64,000 bases of DNA from Klebsiella pneumoniae (GTDB lineage Bacteria; Desulfobacterota; Binatia; UBA12015): the NCBI GenBank assembly GCA_945872365.1, contig CAMBZJ010000002.1, positions 103,899 through 167,898 on the forward strand, written 5' to 3'. Numbering within the stretch: the stretch's first letter is position 1; every line of letters starts with the position of its first letter. Below the pieces are notes generated by a model that was not told the origin of the DNA, did not search any database, and worked only from the letters and a program-made list of their open reading frames with translations. Below, piece after piece: positions 27,999 through 37,603 of the stretch. Position numbers and translations under genes: made by a program.

Positions 27999-28894
27999 GT
28001 GCCCCGCCTCGTCTTGAACATCGTCAGGGCCCACAGCGCCAGGCCGAACGGTGAAGCGAGAAGAGTCAGTGACTTCGAAGGCGAGTCCGCAAGCCACCTT
28101 TGGTCCCGCGAGAAAATGCACGACGAGACGTAGTGGATGGCTTCCACGAAGCGACGACTCCCCCTTGCGGAGTGCTTCATACTCTCCCGCCGGATGAACG
28201 CAAACCCTCTCGGGTTCGCTCGGTACTGACGCCACATGTTCATGCTCGACCCAGACGCCTGGTACTCGACCCATGCAAGTACTTGGTTCGTCGTTCGAAG
28301 CCGGAAGTCCCTGTCCACGAGCATGTACTTCCACCAAAGCCCAACGTATTTTTCCCCTTCGAAGATCGGATATTCGGGGTATCGCCGAATGACGTCCGTC
28401 CTGTAGACCAGCTTCTTGTCACCCCGCCCGCCTTTGGCGTAGAAGTCCGTGATCGTGGTCTCTTCGCTCTCGAAGCGCGTTCCAATCAACTTGCCGTCGA
28501 AGGTCGCATCGAGACCGATGATCCCCGCGAGCCGGGTGCGGTCCATGCAGCGCCAGATCTCTAGGATCGTCGCCACCGCGTTCGGCGGCATGGCGTCGTC
28601 GGAGTCGATACACATGTTCAGCTCCGTTTCGACAAGCCGGTACGCCGTGTTGTGCGCACCGTGCATGCCTTGGTTCGCCTGCCACTCGTACCGGATGAGG
28701 ATTCGTCTCTCTGCCATCCAAGCGCGAACGAGCTCCTCCGTACCATCCCGTGACCCATCGTCGATCACCAGCCACTCGAAGTCCTTGTCGGTCTGAACAC
28801 AGAGACTCTCGTAGAGCCGTGGCAGAAGATGTGCACGGTCGTACGTCGGCGTGAACACCGTCAAGGTTCTGCGAGATTCCTTCATGGCGCCCAT
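27986..28894 (-). CDS. Glycosyltransferase family 2
   Basis: 302 residues. The GT-A fold markers are the opening T-V-F-T-P-T-Y-D-R-A, V-I-D-D-G-S-x-D-G-T near residues 44-53, N-Q-G-M-H-G-A-H-N-T-A, and the metal-binding I-D-S-D-D (D-x-D) near residue 98. The C-terminal third carries a short hydrophobic segment that may dock it to the membrane. It belongs to the glycan locus; sugar and acceptor are not predictable. An ATG at 28885 is an alternative start. Confidence 0.88.
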   Translation of the reverse strand: MGAMKESRRTLTVFTPTYDRAHLLPRLYESLCVQTDKDFEWLVIDDGSRDGTEELVRAWMAERRILIRYEWQANQGMHGAHNTAYRLVETELNMCIDSDDAMPPNAVATILEIWRCMDRTRLAGIIGLDATFDGKLIGTRFESEETTITDFYAKGGRGDKKLVYRTDVIRRYPEYPIFEGEKYVGLWWKYMLVDRDFRLRTTNQVLAWVEYQASGSSMNMWRQYRANPRGFAFIRRESMKHSARGSRRFVEAIHYVSSCIFSRDQRWLADSPSKSLTLLASPFGLALWALTMFKTRRGTWPN

Positions 28895-28925
28895 CCCGGT
28901 ACAAGAGGTCGCGTGTCCACACCGT

Positions 28926-30092
28926 TCACGCGAGCGAGAGGTAAAGGTCCGCGTAACGACGGGCGGTCTCCCTTACGTCGAACATCGCCGCTCTCGTGGC
29001 GCACTGCGCTGCGATTGCCTCCCGCTCTCCGGAATCATCGAGCAGTCTCACGAGACATTGCGCCAGTGCACCTGCGTCACCCTCCGCGAAGAGGACCCCG
29101 GCACCATCGACCAATTCGCGTAGCCCGGGCACCCGCGAAGCCACGAAGGGCCGACCCGACGCCATCCCCTCGATCGCGGAGAGCGGCAAGCCTTCGTAGT
29201 GCGATGAGAGAACCGCCACCTCCGACGCGGCGAGCAACCCGGGAACGTCGTCGCGCCCTCCCAGAAAGATGGCGCGCCCAGCGACCCCGAGCTCACGCGC
29301 GGTCCTCTCGCACGCGACTCGTGTGACGCCATCGCCGACGAACAACACCTTGACGTCTGCGGGGAGTCCCTGGAGCGCCCTCAAGACCGTGACCTGATCC
29401 TTCTGCGGTCGGAAGCCAGCGACGTGCGCTATCAGCCGATCGGAATCCGTAAGCCGCGACGAGATTTCGCCTCTGGACACAGGTCGGGCCCCACGGAACG
29501 CCTCGAGATCAATTCCGTTCGAGATCAGATGAATTCGGCCAGGATCAACGAGTGCGTGCCGGCGAAGAACCTCCACCACGTCTCCCGACACACAGCACAC
29601 GGCGTCGTACTGCTGGTAGACCGCGCGATCGACGCGACGCGACCATGCCCGGCTCAACCGCCGATTCCAAGCCGCATGCTCGGTCACGACGAGCCGCCCG
29701 GACCCCGTCACCATCTTCGCGGCGGCCGCCCAATGCTGCGCAGGAAACAGGTGCGCGTGCACGATGTCATACCGCCTCAGTGCGTCGACAAGAAACGGGA
29801 CGTGCCGGGGGTCGTAACGCCCAAGGCCAGCGAGGACCGTCAGGCTTCCCGGACAGGCTTCCTTGAGTGTCGCTGCAAACGTACCCGGGGCGGTGCCGTC
29901 CAAGACCACCACGTCAGCCCGTATGCCGATCGCGCGAAGCGCCGGGGTGAGATCCACCAAGAGCCGCTCGGCCCCTCCAATGCCAAGTCCGTTGATGACG
30001 TGTAGGACGCTCGTGGAGCCCAGTGTATTTCTTTCTCCCGGAGCCTCCGAGCGTGCCGAACCCGTGCGCCTGCCGCTCGCAGTCGAGATCAT
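28926..30092 (-). CDS. Glycosyltransferase family 4 (GT-B)
   Basis: 388 residues from the ATG at 30092, which overlaps the ABC-transporter stop by one base (TGATG). N-terminal V-L-H-V-I-N-G-L-G-I-G-G-A-E-R-L-L, then D-I-V-H-A-H-L-F-P-A-Q-H-W, V-V-T-E-H, V-S-N-G-I-D; C-terminal half with G-F-R-P-Q-K-D, V-G-D-G, and the S-S-H-Y-E-G-L-P-L-S-A-I-E-G-M-A-S-G E-x7-E type loop. Donor and acceptor unknown. Confidence 0.87.
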   Translation of the reverse strand: MISTASGRRTGSARSEAPGERNTLGSTSVLHVINGLGIGGAERLLVDLTPALRAIGIRADVVVLDGTAPGTFAATLKEACPGSLTVLAGLGRYDPRHVPFLVDALRRYDIVHAHLFPAQHWAAAAKMVTGSGRLVVTEHAAWNRRLSRAWSRRVDRAVYQQYDAVCCVSGDVVEVLRRHALVDPGRIHLISNGIDLEAFRGARPVSRGEISSRLTDSDRLIAHVAGFRPQKDQVTVLRALQGLPADVKVLFVGDGVTRVACERTARELGVAGRAIFLGGRDDVPGLLAASEVAVLSSHYEGLPLSAIEGMASGRPFVASRVPGLRELVDGAGVLFAEGDAGALAQCLVRLLDDSGEREAIAAQCATRAAMFDVRETARRYADLYLSLA

Positions 30093-31876
30093 CACCCGTC
30101 GCGTCCCGCAGCAAGGACGATGTCGGCGTAGCTTCCCGCGCGGCCGATCGCACCGTTCACAACTTCGACGACCATGGAACATCCTTCCAACGTGGTCAGT
30201 CGATGCGCTACGAAGAGAAAGGTTACGTCCCTTCCCATGCGATCAAGAGCTGCAAGGACCGACATTTCCGTGTCTCCGTCCAGCGCGCTCGTGGCTTCAT
30301 CGAGAACGATGACGCTCGCGTGCTTATAGAGGGCTCGCGCAATTCCGATGCGCTGACGCTGCCCACCCGACAGGCGGACACCCCGCTCCCCGATGTGGGT
30401 CTGGTACCCCAGGGGCCAGCCTTCGATTGTCCGCGCGATCTGCGCCTGTTCGGCCACAGCGTAGACCCTGTCCGAGTCGATCTCTTCCCGGGGAATCCCG
30501 AACGCTATGTTTTCGGCCACACTGGAGTCGGCGAGGAAGATCGCCTGTGGGACGTGGGCCACGTATGACTGCCAGGTGCGGACGTTCGCATCGGTCACAC
30601 GGGTCCCGTCGACCAACATCTCTCCTGTCGTCGGCTTGAGCAGCCCCATCAGGACGTCGAGCAGGGTGCTCTTGCCTTCGCCCGTGGCACCGATGAAGCC
30701 AACCCGGGCACCCCGGGGGATGACCAGATCGATGTCCCGGAGCACGCAGGCGCCTTCTTCCGAGTAGCGGAACGATACGGCGCGGAGACGAATCTCCCGC
30801 TGGAACGGCAGTGTCGCCAACCCGTCATGCGAAGGGAGTGGCTGGTCGAGAAGTTCGAGTGCGTCTTCCAGCGAGGCTCGATAGGCGGCCAACGAGGCCC
30901 AGCCCGCATAGCCGCCCTGGAGGACCGGAAGCAGTCGCTGCCCGGACATTGCAAGTGCACCGAGAACGGGAATTGTAGCCGCCAACCCGGCCGCACGACT
31001 CGACTGCCAGAGCGCTATCCCTGCAATCAGCATCATGCCCACTGCCTCGATGACGTAGCGGGGACTGCCCGCTGCGACGAGCGTCAGCGCCTGCGCCCTC
31101 CGCAGGCGATGATCCGCCGCTTGAAACAGCCGAGTGTGCCACTCCTGGGCCCCATCGACCAGAATGTCACGAATCCCGCCGAGTCCCTCCCTTATCGACT
31201 TGATCACCTGAACCGACTCCCGAGAGATGTCCTCACCGCTCGACGACAGCAACCGCTTCACTGCGCGCGCAACCGCGAGATAGATCGCCCCGAAGCCCAC
31301 GAGCAGGGCCCCGGCCATCATCGGGTCGATCGCCGCGAAGAACAGCATGACGGCCACGAGGAGAAGACCTCCGGAGACGATATTCAGAATCGGCGCAACC
31401 ACCGAGCCCGGAATACCCCCTACCTTTGTCACGATTCCGCTGACGACCACGTTGCTGTTGCGGGAGACGTGGACCGAATACGGCTGATAAAGAGTGCGCC
31501 GGTAGGCGTCGACCGCCAGATCAGCTCCGATCCCAAGCGTCACGCGGGCATTGGCCCACAGCAGTAGGAGCCGAAGCACACCGGAACAGAATGCTGCGAA
31601 CGCAAAAAGGGTCGCTACTCCACCGATGACTCCCCGGCCCCCCTCGACACCGAGATGGCTCAGCACCCTGCCGACGAGCGTTGTTCCGACCAGCGTACCG
31701 CCGGGGTCCATCAAGGAGTTGATCAGCGGGATGACCGCGCCGATCATCAGAACCTCCGCGGCCGAGGATAGCAGCATGAGCAGCAACAGCATCAGGAGTT
31801 GAAGACGTCGCCGCCTCTGCACCTTTTGCCAGAGATCCAGGAGAAGCCGCGGCAGGTCGCGATTCCGTCGGTTCAT
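30092..31876 (-). CDS. ABC transporter (MsbA/PglK-like lipid-linked oligosaccharide flippase)
   Basis: 594 residues: membrane domain (about 25-320, six helices) fused to one nucleotide-binding domain. Walker A G-A-T-G-E-G-K-S-T at 396-404, signature L-S-G-G-Q-R-Q-R-I-G-I-A-R-A-L, Walker B V-I-V-L-D-E-A-T-S-A-L-D. Exporters of this architecture flip lipid-linked glycans (PglK) or lipid A (MsbA). The bacillosamine genes in the same locus and the absence of a Wzx favour the PglK role (inference). I chose the ATG at 31876; a GTG at 31885 is in frame. Confidence 0.87.
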   Translation of the reverse strand: MNRRNRDLPRLLLDLWQKVQRRRRLQLLMLLLLMLLSSAAEVLMIGAVIPLINSLMDPGGTLVGTTLVGRVLSHLGVEGGRGVIGGVATLFAFAAFCSGVLRLLLLWANARVTLGIGADLAVDAYRRTLYQPYSVHVSRNSNVVVSGIVTKVGGIPGSVVAPILNIVSGGLLLVAVMLFFAAIDPMMAGALLVGFGAIYLAVARAVKRLLSSSGEDISRESVQVIKSIREGLGGIRDILVDGAQEWHTRLFQAADHRLRRAQALTLVAAGSPRYVIEAVGMMLIAGIALWQSSRAAGLAATIPVLGALAMSGQRLLPVLQGGYAGWASLAAYRASLEDALELLDQPLPSHDGLATLPFQREIRLRAVSFRYSEEGACVLRDIDLVIPRGARVGFIGATGEGKSTLLDVLMGLLKPTTGEMLVDGTRVTDANVRTWQSYVAHVPQAIFLADSSVAENIAFGIPREEIDSDRVYAVAEQAQIARTIEGWPLGYQTHIGERGVRLSGGQRQRIGIARALYKHASVIVLDEATSALDGDTEMSVLAALDRMGRDVTFLFVAHRLTTLEGCSMVVEVVNGAIGRAGSYADIVLAAGRDG

Positions 31877-32127
31877 GGGTTCCACGAGCAGGCGCAGGAC
31901 TCTCCTCCATTGATGGCGTCACGCCTAGCGTCGAGACTGTGCAAGGCGAGCGACTCGACTGCATGGGGAGCAACAACGATGTCCGGCACATGAGCACGGA
32001 GAGACGTCCGCCGTGCGGGGAAGCGACGCGGATGGAGACCTACGAGCGCGCCGAGGCTCGAAAGGTCAGGGCGATGACCAAGAAGCGATTGTTGCTCAAG
32101 GCGACCGAGGGAAATATGCACAATCAT
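31873..32127 (-). CDS. Possible small 84-residue ORF preceding the ABC transporter
   Basis: The ATG at 32127 has a GAGGA ribosome site six bases upstream, and its TGA overlaps the ABC-transporter ATG as ATGA, the same arrangement as many junctions in this locus. This makes a translated small ORF or leader plausible. The product (opening MIVHISLGRLEQQSLLG, His/Arg/Ser-rich) resembles no family I know, and its codon third positions are less GC-rich than neighbours, which argues against a selected protein. Confidence 0.3.
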   Translation of the reverse strand: MIVHISLGRLEQQSLLGHRPDLSSLGALVGLHPRRFPARRTSLRAHVPDIVVAPHAVESLALHSLDARRDAINGGESCACSWNP

Positions 32128-32345
32128 TCCAGTTCCTCATTAGCACCGCGAAGGGGCTGGGTGGTGCACAGCATTAGCGACAGGTGTCACGCCTAACACT
32201 ATACCTTCCACAATTCGCTAGCGATTAAGCTTCAACCCGCCCGGTACTCCAGATCATCCTCACTGAATGCGCCTGTAGCTTGTCGAGTCCAGAAGGCGAG
32301 CCGCCTCAGGCCTTGCATTCAGGCCTGAACCAGACCAAGACCCGG
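31877..32345. other. Intergenic region with possible leader ORF and inverted repeat
   Basis: About 470 bases between the ABC transporter start and the acyltransferase stop. It is more AT-rich around 32195-32230. It contains the possible 84-residue ORF listed separately and an inverted repeat (arms 32306-32313 and 32321-32328) just after the acyltransferase stop; this has no U-tract on the minus strand, so a terminator is doubtful. A transcription start for the distal half of the locus could lie here. Confidence 0.45.
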
Positions 32346-34310
32346 TCAATCAATTCTCCCCCAGACACGAGAGAGGATATAAGAACCTGCGATCATTGAT
32401 CCCTCAGGCGACAGGTGGTTCCGGTCGCGATAGTAACCGATCGGTGGATGCCTCTCCTCGTCGAAGGCAACGAACTTGCCCCCCCGACGAAAGACATCCT
32501 GAACCGGAACCACGTCGCCTCCCGCCTCGCGGCTGATCGACGCGAGGCGTATATTCAGCCCCCCTTGCAGCTTCTCGTACTGGGCGACAGTCAGAACCTC
32601 GTCGAATTCCGGTGGGACCTTCACTGGACGCACGATCTCGATCCGTGCTCGGAGATCCCCGGGTGACACACGCCACACCGGTGGATCGAGGACGACGTAA
32701 AGCTTCTTCCCGAGTGCTCGAACCTCAGACGCGAACTTACGGAGATTCTCGTCGATACCTACGTTTTCGTATTGCGAAGATGACCAGAATTGAGCCAAAA
32801 GGACAGTCGACGCATCCGGCCATTTTGCAATCCATTCCAGGGCTTTCTTCGCGCGGCCCCCATTTGGGTCGAACACGATCTCATTGTGCTTTGTGTAACT
32901 CTCGCCTCCCCGCTCACGCTTGCGAAGCCCACGATCCAGACCGTAGAGCAACGCATCCGCATGGCTGTCTCCGAGGATGAGGATGTCGGTTCGCTCCGGC
33001 ACTCCGACATGCTGGGTACCTTCCACCAGCACCTCCAGCGGTAAAGCCGGCCACACTGCCAATTCCACACCCAGGAGCGCGCCGAGCCGGTAGAGCCCGT
33101 TTCTCAATATCGTCTCCACGAACTGGCCCTCGAATTCGTGATAAGCGAACCGGTTCGCATTGACATGCAGACTATTCGCCCAGCCCTTCGAGAACACACA
33201 GGAGAGCCCTACCGCGGTAACGCCAGTCATGCACACGGCTACGAGGCCGAAAGACTTTCGTTCACCCCACGCAGGTGATCGTCTGACGGGCTCCTCGACG
33301 AATCGCCATGATGCGGCTCCGAGGGCGAGCGCCACGAGGAGCATCTCGCATCGCTCCAACCATCCGACGTTGCCGAAGCACGCGTAGGTCCACAATACGA
33401 ACACCGGCCAATGCCAGAGGTAAATCGAGTACGACATCCGACCAATCCAAACGAGTGGCCGGGCCGACAGCAGGCGAGAGACCGGCCCCTGCCCCCCGAA
33501 GCGAACCAAGAGAGCTGCCCCGACGACCGACGGCACGGCCGCCAGGCCAGGAAAGGGCGTGTCCGCAGACCACGCCACGTAGGGCAAGACGACCAGCAAC
33601 AGTCCCCCCATGCCACCGACTCCACGCATCCAACTCGCCCGGGCCTCCTCTCCCCGTGCCATCGGATTGCTCTCCACAGCCGCGAGAAGAGCTCCCGCGA
33701 AGAGTTCCCAAGCTCGGTAAGGAAGCAGATAAAAGGCCCGAGTCGCCTCACCACTTGCGACAGCACGTATTGCGGCCGCAAGCGACAGCGCACAAAGTAC
33801 CGACAGAACGGCCGGGATGCCGCGCGGCCAGAAGCGGCGCGCACCAATGCACACGAACGGCAGGAGCAGGTAGAACTGCTCCTCGACCCCGAGCGACCAG
33901 AGGTGGAGAAGAGGACTCTCCTGGACGCTCTGGCCGAAGTAGCTCCCGCCGATCTTGTAGAAATACACGTTCGCCGAGAACCACGTGGCCATGATGCTCG
34001 CATCGGCGAGGTGGACGAGCGGATCGCCATAGAACAGCGCGCAGCCCGCGATGAACACCACGATGACCAGAACGAAATACGCGGGTACGATTCGCCGGAT
34101 CCGTCGATGATAAAAGCCGGACAGCCGGAAGGACCCTGCGTTCAGATCCGAAAGGACTCGCCGGGTGACCAGAAACCCCGAAAGCAGGAAGAACACGTCC
34201 ACCCCGGCGAAGCCCCCCGGGCACGCTACGGGCAGGAGGTGGAAGAATACGACGGGAACCACCGCGAGGGCACGGATGCCATCGAGATGGCGCAGATACC
34301 GGTGATGCAT
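32346..34310 (-). CDS. OafA-type acyltransferase with C-terminal SGNH domain
   Basis: 654 residues from the ATG at 34310. N-terminal acyltransferase_3 membrane domain (about ten helices): R-H-L-D-G-I-R-A-L-A-V-V-P-V-V-F-F-H, F-F-L-L-S-G-F-L-V-T, H-L-W-S-L-G-V-E-E-Q-F-Y-L-L, Y-S-I-Y-L-W-H-W-P. C-terminal periplasmic SGNH hydrolase-like domain: I-L-G-D-S-H-A-D near residue 440 and D-R-N-H-L-S-P near the end supplying the Asp/His. Such proteins O-acetylate surface polysaccharides. An ATG at 34358 overlapping the upstream gene is an alternative start. Confidence 0.9.
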   Translation of the reverse strand: MHHRYLRHLDGIRALAVVPVVFFHLLPVACPGGFAGVDVFFLLSGFLVTRRVLSDLNAGSFRLSGFYHRRIRRIVPAYFVLVIVVFIAGCALFYGDPLVHLADASIMATWFSANVYFYKIGGSYFGQSVQESPLLHLWSLGVEEQFYLLLPFVCIGARRFWPRGIPAVLSVLCALSLAAAIRAVASGEATRAFYLLPYRAWELFAGALLAAVESNPMARGEEARASWMRGVGGMGGLLLVVLPYVAWSADTPFPGLAAVPSVVGAALLVRFGGQGPVSRLLSARPLVWIGRMSYSIYLWHWPVFVLWTYACFGNVGWLERCEMLLVALALGAASWRFVEEPVRRSPAWGERKSFGLVAVCMTGVTAVGLSCVFSKGWANSLHVNANRFAYHEFEGQFVETILRNGLYRLGALLGVELAVWPALPLEVLVEGTQHVGVPERTDILILGDSHADALLYGLDRGLRKRERGGESYTKHNEIVFDPNGGRAKKALEWIAKWPDASTVLLAQFWSSSQYENVGIDENLRKFASEVRALGKKLYVVLDPPVWRVSPGDLRARIEIVRPVKVPPEFDEVLTVAQYEKLQGGLNIRLASISREAGGDVVPVQDVFRRGGKFVAFDEERHPPIGYYRDRNHLSPEGSMIAGSYILSRVWGRID

Positions 34311-34344
34311 ACCCAACGCCGAAGCGGGGCTCGGCCCGTCAAGA

Positions 34345-36162
34345 CTACCCACCCGCATGAGCCTGCGATCTACCCGAGGATTGGTCGGATCCAGCCACTG
34401 CGTAGGATCTGTCGATAAGTGGCGCAAGCACCAGGATCGGCATCACGGCGAACAGCGAGTAAATGTAGCGCAGTTCCGCGAAGATCGGCGTCGAGAGGAG
34501 CAGGCTCACCCAGACGGCGAAGACGGGCACGTAGCAGAGAAGGGCCGCGCGCTCGTGACGCGAGAATGCGTAACCCGCCATGAGAATGGCCACCCACACG
34601 TAGAGACCGATACTCCGGAGAACCGCGAACAGGGGCAGGAATTCGGAATACGCGGTCACCTTCGACACGAGCGCACACAGGGCGCCCCCAAGCAGTGGCC
34701 GGCGCGTCGCTCCGATTCTTGCACCCTCGAACGTCTGCCAGATGTTCGAGTAAGACACGTTGGGATACCAGTACCCGCAAGTCTGGTCCCGGTAAGCAGC
34801 AATGTAGGCACCGGGATAGCGGAGACCTAGGGCAAGCCACAGTCGAAGGTAGCGCGACCCGCCGGCCACGATGGCATCCGCTCGCTTCTCCGAGACCGCC
34901 TTCTTCATCGGGTCGACCATATGGCGATCGTAGAGGCGAATGATCTCCGCGACGGGTGCGATGCTCTCGACGTCCCCGATCTCCTCCACCGACAATTGCC
35001 CACCATCGACGAGTGTTCGCGCAACCTGCTGCACGGGAATACTGAGTCCCCGAAAGACGAGGTCACTCGACGGAACCACGCCCGCCCGGCGCGAACCCTC
35101 GTGCTCGATCACGACCGCCAGCAGCGGGACCGCGAGTGCCACAAAGGTCATACGAGAACGGCGCGGCGCACCCGCAAGGGCACAGCAGGCGACGAGAAGC
35201 CATGCGGCTGCACCGTTCTTCTGCAGTAGAACAACCAGACAACCGCAGATTGCGGTCTGCAAGAGCGCCCGACTGCATTCGCTGCTCGACCGGGAGCGAC
35301 CGAGGTCCCACAGCGCCACCGTCAAGCCCACTGTCGCGCAAGCAAACGGAATGTTCTTCCACATCGTGATGGCGTACATGCCGTGGAGCGGGAGAAGCGC
35401 GTAGATGGCCCAGACTACCAGCAGGACCTCGCGGCGCACACGCTCGCCGTGAAGTCTCGCGATGACCCAGGCAAACGTTGCTCCCAGAAGGAGCATCTGA
35501 GCCACGGTGTAGGTGGCGATTCCCGCCTCCACCGAACCGAAGAGGCCCTGCCCCAGACGGTAGCAGGCTTGAATGAGGAGCGTGTGAAAGATCGGGTGAA
35601 CATCCAGGTAAGCCGCAGCCCCTTGTGCCTGCATCAACTGATCCTGCGAATCCGGCGTGAGGATCCCGGGCCAATAGCAGAGGAGGAACGGTAGCCAAGA
35701 CGTCACGATCGCTGCGAATGCCACCCACCACACCCGGACTCCAGACACCGGTTCCGCCTCGGAATCGACGACCCGGGCCCGGTCGAGCCAGTCGTCGGCC
35801 CACAGGATCGCACGGTGCAAGATCCCGGCGAGGCCAGCGGCCATCACGACGTAGATGGCGACATTGAGCCACACTGGCAGAATGGTGCGGTGAACGAGGT
35901 AGGTCACCCAGTTGCCGTCCTCCGACAGTTTCCCGGCCACGGCCCACGACCCGAAGACCAACGCAAGGACGCAGGGGATGACGCGTCCGCGGAAGCCCTT
36001 GCCGGCGGGCGCAAGCGTGTACAGTCTCGCAATCATCAAGAGAAGGACGATTGACACCGCACTCGTACTCTTCAGCTGGAGGTAGAGTATTGCGGATAGG
36101 GTCGAGACCAACACCACGGCGGCTAGTCTCGCGAGGTGCCAAACGGAGATTGTCCCGATCAC
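34345..36162 (-). CDS. DUF6020-like polytopic membrane protein
   Basis: 605 residues with about 13 hydrophobic segments. A conserved-looking periplasmic loop near residues 160-200 reads C-Y-W-P-G-I-L-T-P-D-S-Q-D-Q-L-M-Q-A-Q-G, followed by D-V-H-P-I-F-H-T-L-L-I; this D-S-x-x-Q and H-P pattern is typical of DUF6020 proteins, which resemble GT-C or polymerase-like membrane glycosyltransferases. A role in assembly of the glycan is inferred from context only. It is followed closely by the acyltransferase gene. Confidence 0.65.
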   Translation of the reverse strand: MIGTISVWHLARLAAVVLVSTLSAILYLQLKSTSAVSIVLLLMIARLYTLAPAGKGFRGRVIPCVLALVFGSWAVAGKLSEDGNWVTYLVHRTILPVWLNVAIYVVMAAGLAGILHRAILWADDWLDRARVVDSEAEPVSGVRVWWVAFAAIVTSWLPFLLCYWPGILTPDSQDQLMQAQGAAAYLDVHPIFHTLLIQACYRLGQGLFGSVEAGIATYTVAQMLLLGATFAWVIARLHGERVRREVLLVVWAIYALLPLHGMYAITMWKNIPFACATVGLTVALWDLGRSRSSSECSRALLQTAICGCLVVLLQKNGAAAWLLVACCALAGAPRRSRMTFVALAVPLLAVVIEHEGSRRAGVVPSSDLVFRGLSIPVQQVARTLVDGGQLSVEEIGDVESIAPVAEIIRLYDRHMVDPMKKAVSEKRADAIVAGGSRYLRLWLALGLRYPGAYIAAYRDQTCGYWYPNVSYSNIWQTFEGARIGATRRPLLGGALCALVSKVTAYSEFLPLFAVLRSIGLYVWVAILMAGYAFSRHERAALLCYVPVFAVWVSLLLSTPIFAELRYIYSLFAVMPILVLAPLIDRSYAVAGSDQSSGRSQAHAGG

Positions 36163-36379
36163 GGGCTCACCTTCCTATGCGGTTGGTCCGGGCAAGACCG
36201 CATGGCCCTCGGCTCGCTTCTTCTCACAGTGCCTCCAACGAAGGGAACACATCGTCGACGGTGGCCTGCGCGAAATGTCGATTCGCCGCTCCGCCCGTCG
36301 ATCGCCTCCCCGGAGAGTCCTCGCAACCGACCGGCGGCCCGCCGGCCTCCTGCACGTACCCGGGGGACAAGAGTCGGCC

Positions 36380-37519
36380 CTACTCCGCACGGCTCGGGTA
36401 GACGTACATCATCATCAGGTAAGTGAAGCCAACATTTGCCAGAAGGACACCTGCTAGAACGGTCCGTCGATGTGCATCCAGTCGGCGACCCGCCAAAGAC
36501 GTCGGCACGAGCCGTCCTCCTAGAAACGGATAAACGATCAGCCATGGCTGGAGAGACCACGAGAGGTACGCGAAGCGGTTGGTGAACGCAGCCCTCATCA
36601 GGAGGAGCCAGCAGATGTTCAATGCCAGGTAGGTGTTCCGCAGGCGAAGCTGGAAGCGGTCCGCCTTTTCGATTCCGCCGGCGAGCCACTCGGTGAGCAG
36701 AACCGGAGCGATGCTGTACAGAATGAAGTCGGGCCTGAATGCGCCAGTCTCAGCGTCGTCGCCGAAGTAGAGTGAGGCCCGCTCGTCCCCGGCCAGCCAT
36801 GGAAGCGCCCCGAGCGAGTTCGATATCGTGCTCCCGGCAACCGCCGAAAGAAGAAAGGCGGCAACCCACAAACGCATCCAGAAGCGTGGACTCGTCACTC
36901 GGCCCGTTGCGAGAAACGCAGCAACCGCGAGGAAAGCCGACTTGTGCATGCCCGTCGCCAGGACCATCAGGACGCCCATACGGAATCGGTCCTTCATGTT
37001 TGCGACGGCCGCTATGAAAAGCGAGGCGGCGAGCCCGCTGCGGATCCCGTTCACGCCGTAGGGAAAGAACGAGAATGATCCTAGGGTCACCAGGAGCCCC
37101 TCCAGCAGCGCTGCGGGGTGTCGCTTGCGAAAGGCGATCACGACCGGAAGGACATAGATCGCTGCACAGAGCAGAAAGAACCAGGAGAGAGTCGCTTGGC
37201 TTGCGCACAGCCTCATCAGGAATGCGAAGGCCCACTCGAACGACGTCTCATCGGCTGCACCTACTCTATCGAACTCGACGGCATAATTGACCGTGTCGCC
37301 GAATACCGGACTCACCGGCCGCAATCCGAGAAACAGAACGATGGCCATTCCAAGCATCCAGACTTGACCGTCATCCACAAGTCGGCGACTCTGCCGGCTG
37401 CGAAGCGCGATACACGCAAGGACGGTCATGCCGAGGATGGCATTGTAGAAGATCGGTTCGTAGTACTCCGCCGCCAACATGACTTCACCCCAGACGTACG
37501 TGGCTACGGAGGGAGACAT
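36380..37519 (-). CDS. EpsG family polysaccharide polymerase-like membrane protein
   Basis: 379 residues with about ten hydrophobic segments. EpsG-type motifs: the loop D-T-V-N-Y-A-V-E-F near residues 75-83, E-W-A-F-A-F-L-M-R near 95, and Y-G-V-N-G-I-R-S-G-L-A-A-S-L-F in the middle. EpsG proteins act as Wzy-like polymerases in several exopolysaccharide systems. A second in-frame ATG at 37480 is possible. The 217 bases between this stop and the DUF6020 start carry no gene I can support. Confidence 0.78.
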   Translation of the reverse strand: MSPSVATYVWGEVMLAAEYYEPIFYNAILGMTVLACIALRSRQSRRLVDDGQVWMLGMAIVLFLGLRPVSPVFGDTVNYAVEFDRVGAADETSFEWAFAFLMRLCASQATLSWFFLLCAAIYVLPVVIAFRKRHPAALLEGLLVTLGSFSFFPYGVNGIRSGLAASLFIAAVANMKDRFRMGVLMVLATGMHKSAFLAVAAFLATGRVTSPRFWMRLWVAAFLLSAVAGSTISNSLGALPWLAGDERASLYFGDDAETGAFRPDFILYSIAPVLLTEWLAGGIEKADRFQLRLRNTYLALNICWLLLMRAAFTNRFAYLSWSLQPWLIVYPFLGGRLVPTSLAGRRLDAHRRTVLAGVLLANVGFTYLMMMYVYPSRAE

Positions 37520-37603
37520 CGCTTAGGCCGCTCGACCGAGCGAACGATATCCCGGACCCTGCAGACCCCTTCGTCGAGAGCATCTGCATTCGATCTCCGG
37601 TCC

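Noticed and set aside
32306..32328. Inverted repeat after the OafA-type acyltransferase as a terminator
   Set aside because: An 8-bp stem with a 7-base loop but no U-tract on the minus strand, so an intrinsic terminator is not supported.
19661..36802. CCATGGCTGG (or its complement) seen five times between 19.6 and 36.8 kb
   Set aside because: The sites lie in different frames and contexts without a common position relative to genes; a GC-rich palindromic core is likely to recur by chance.
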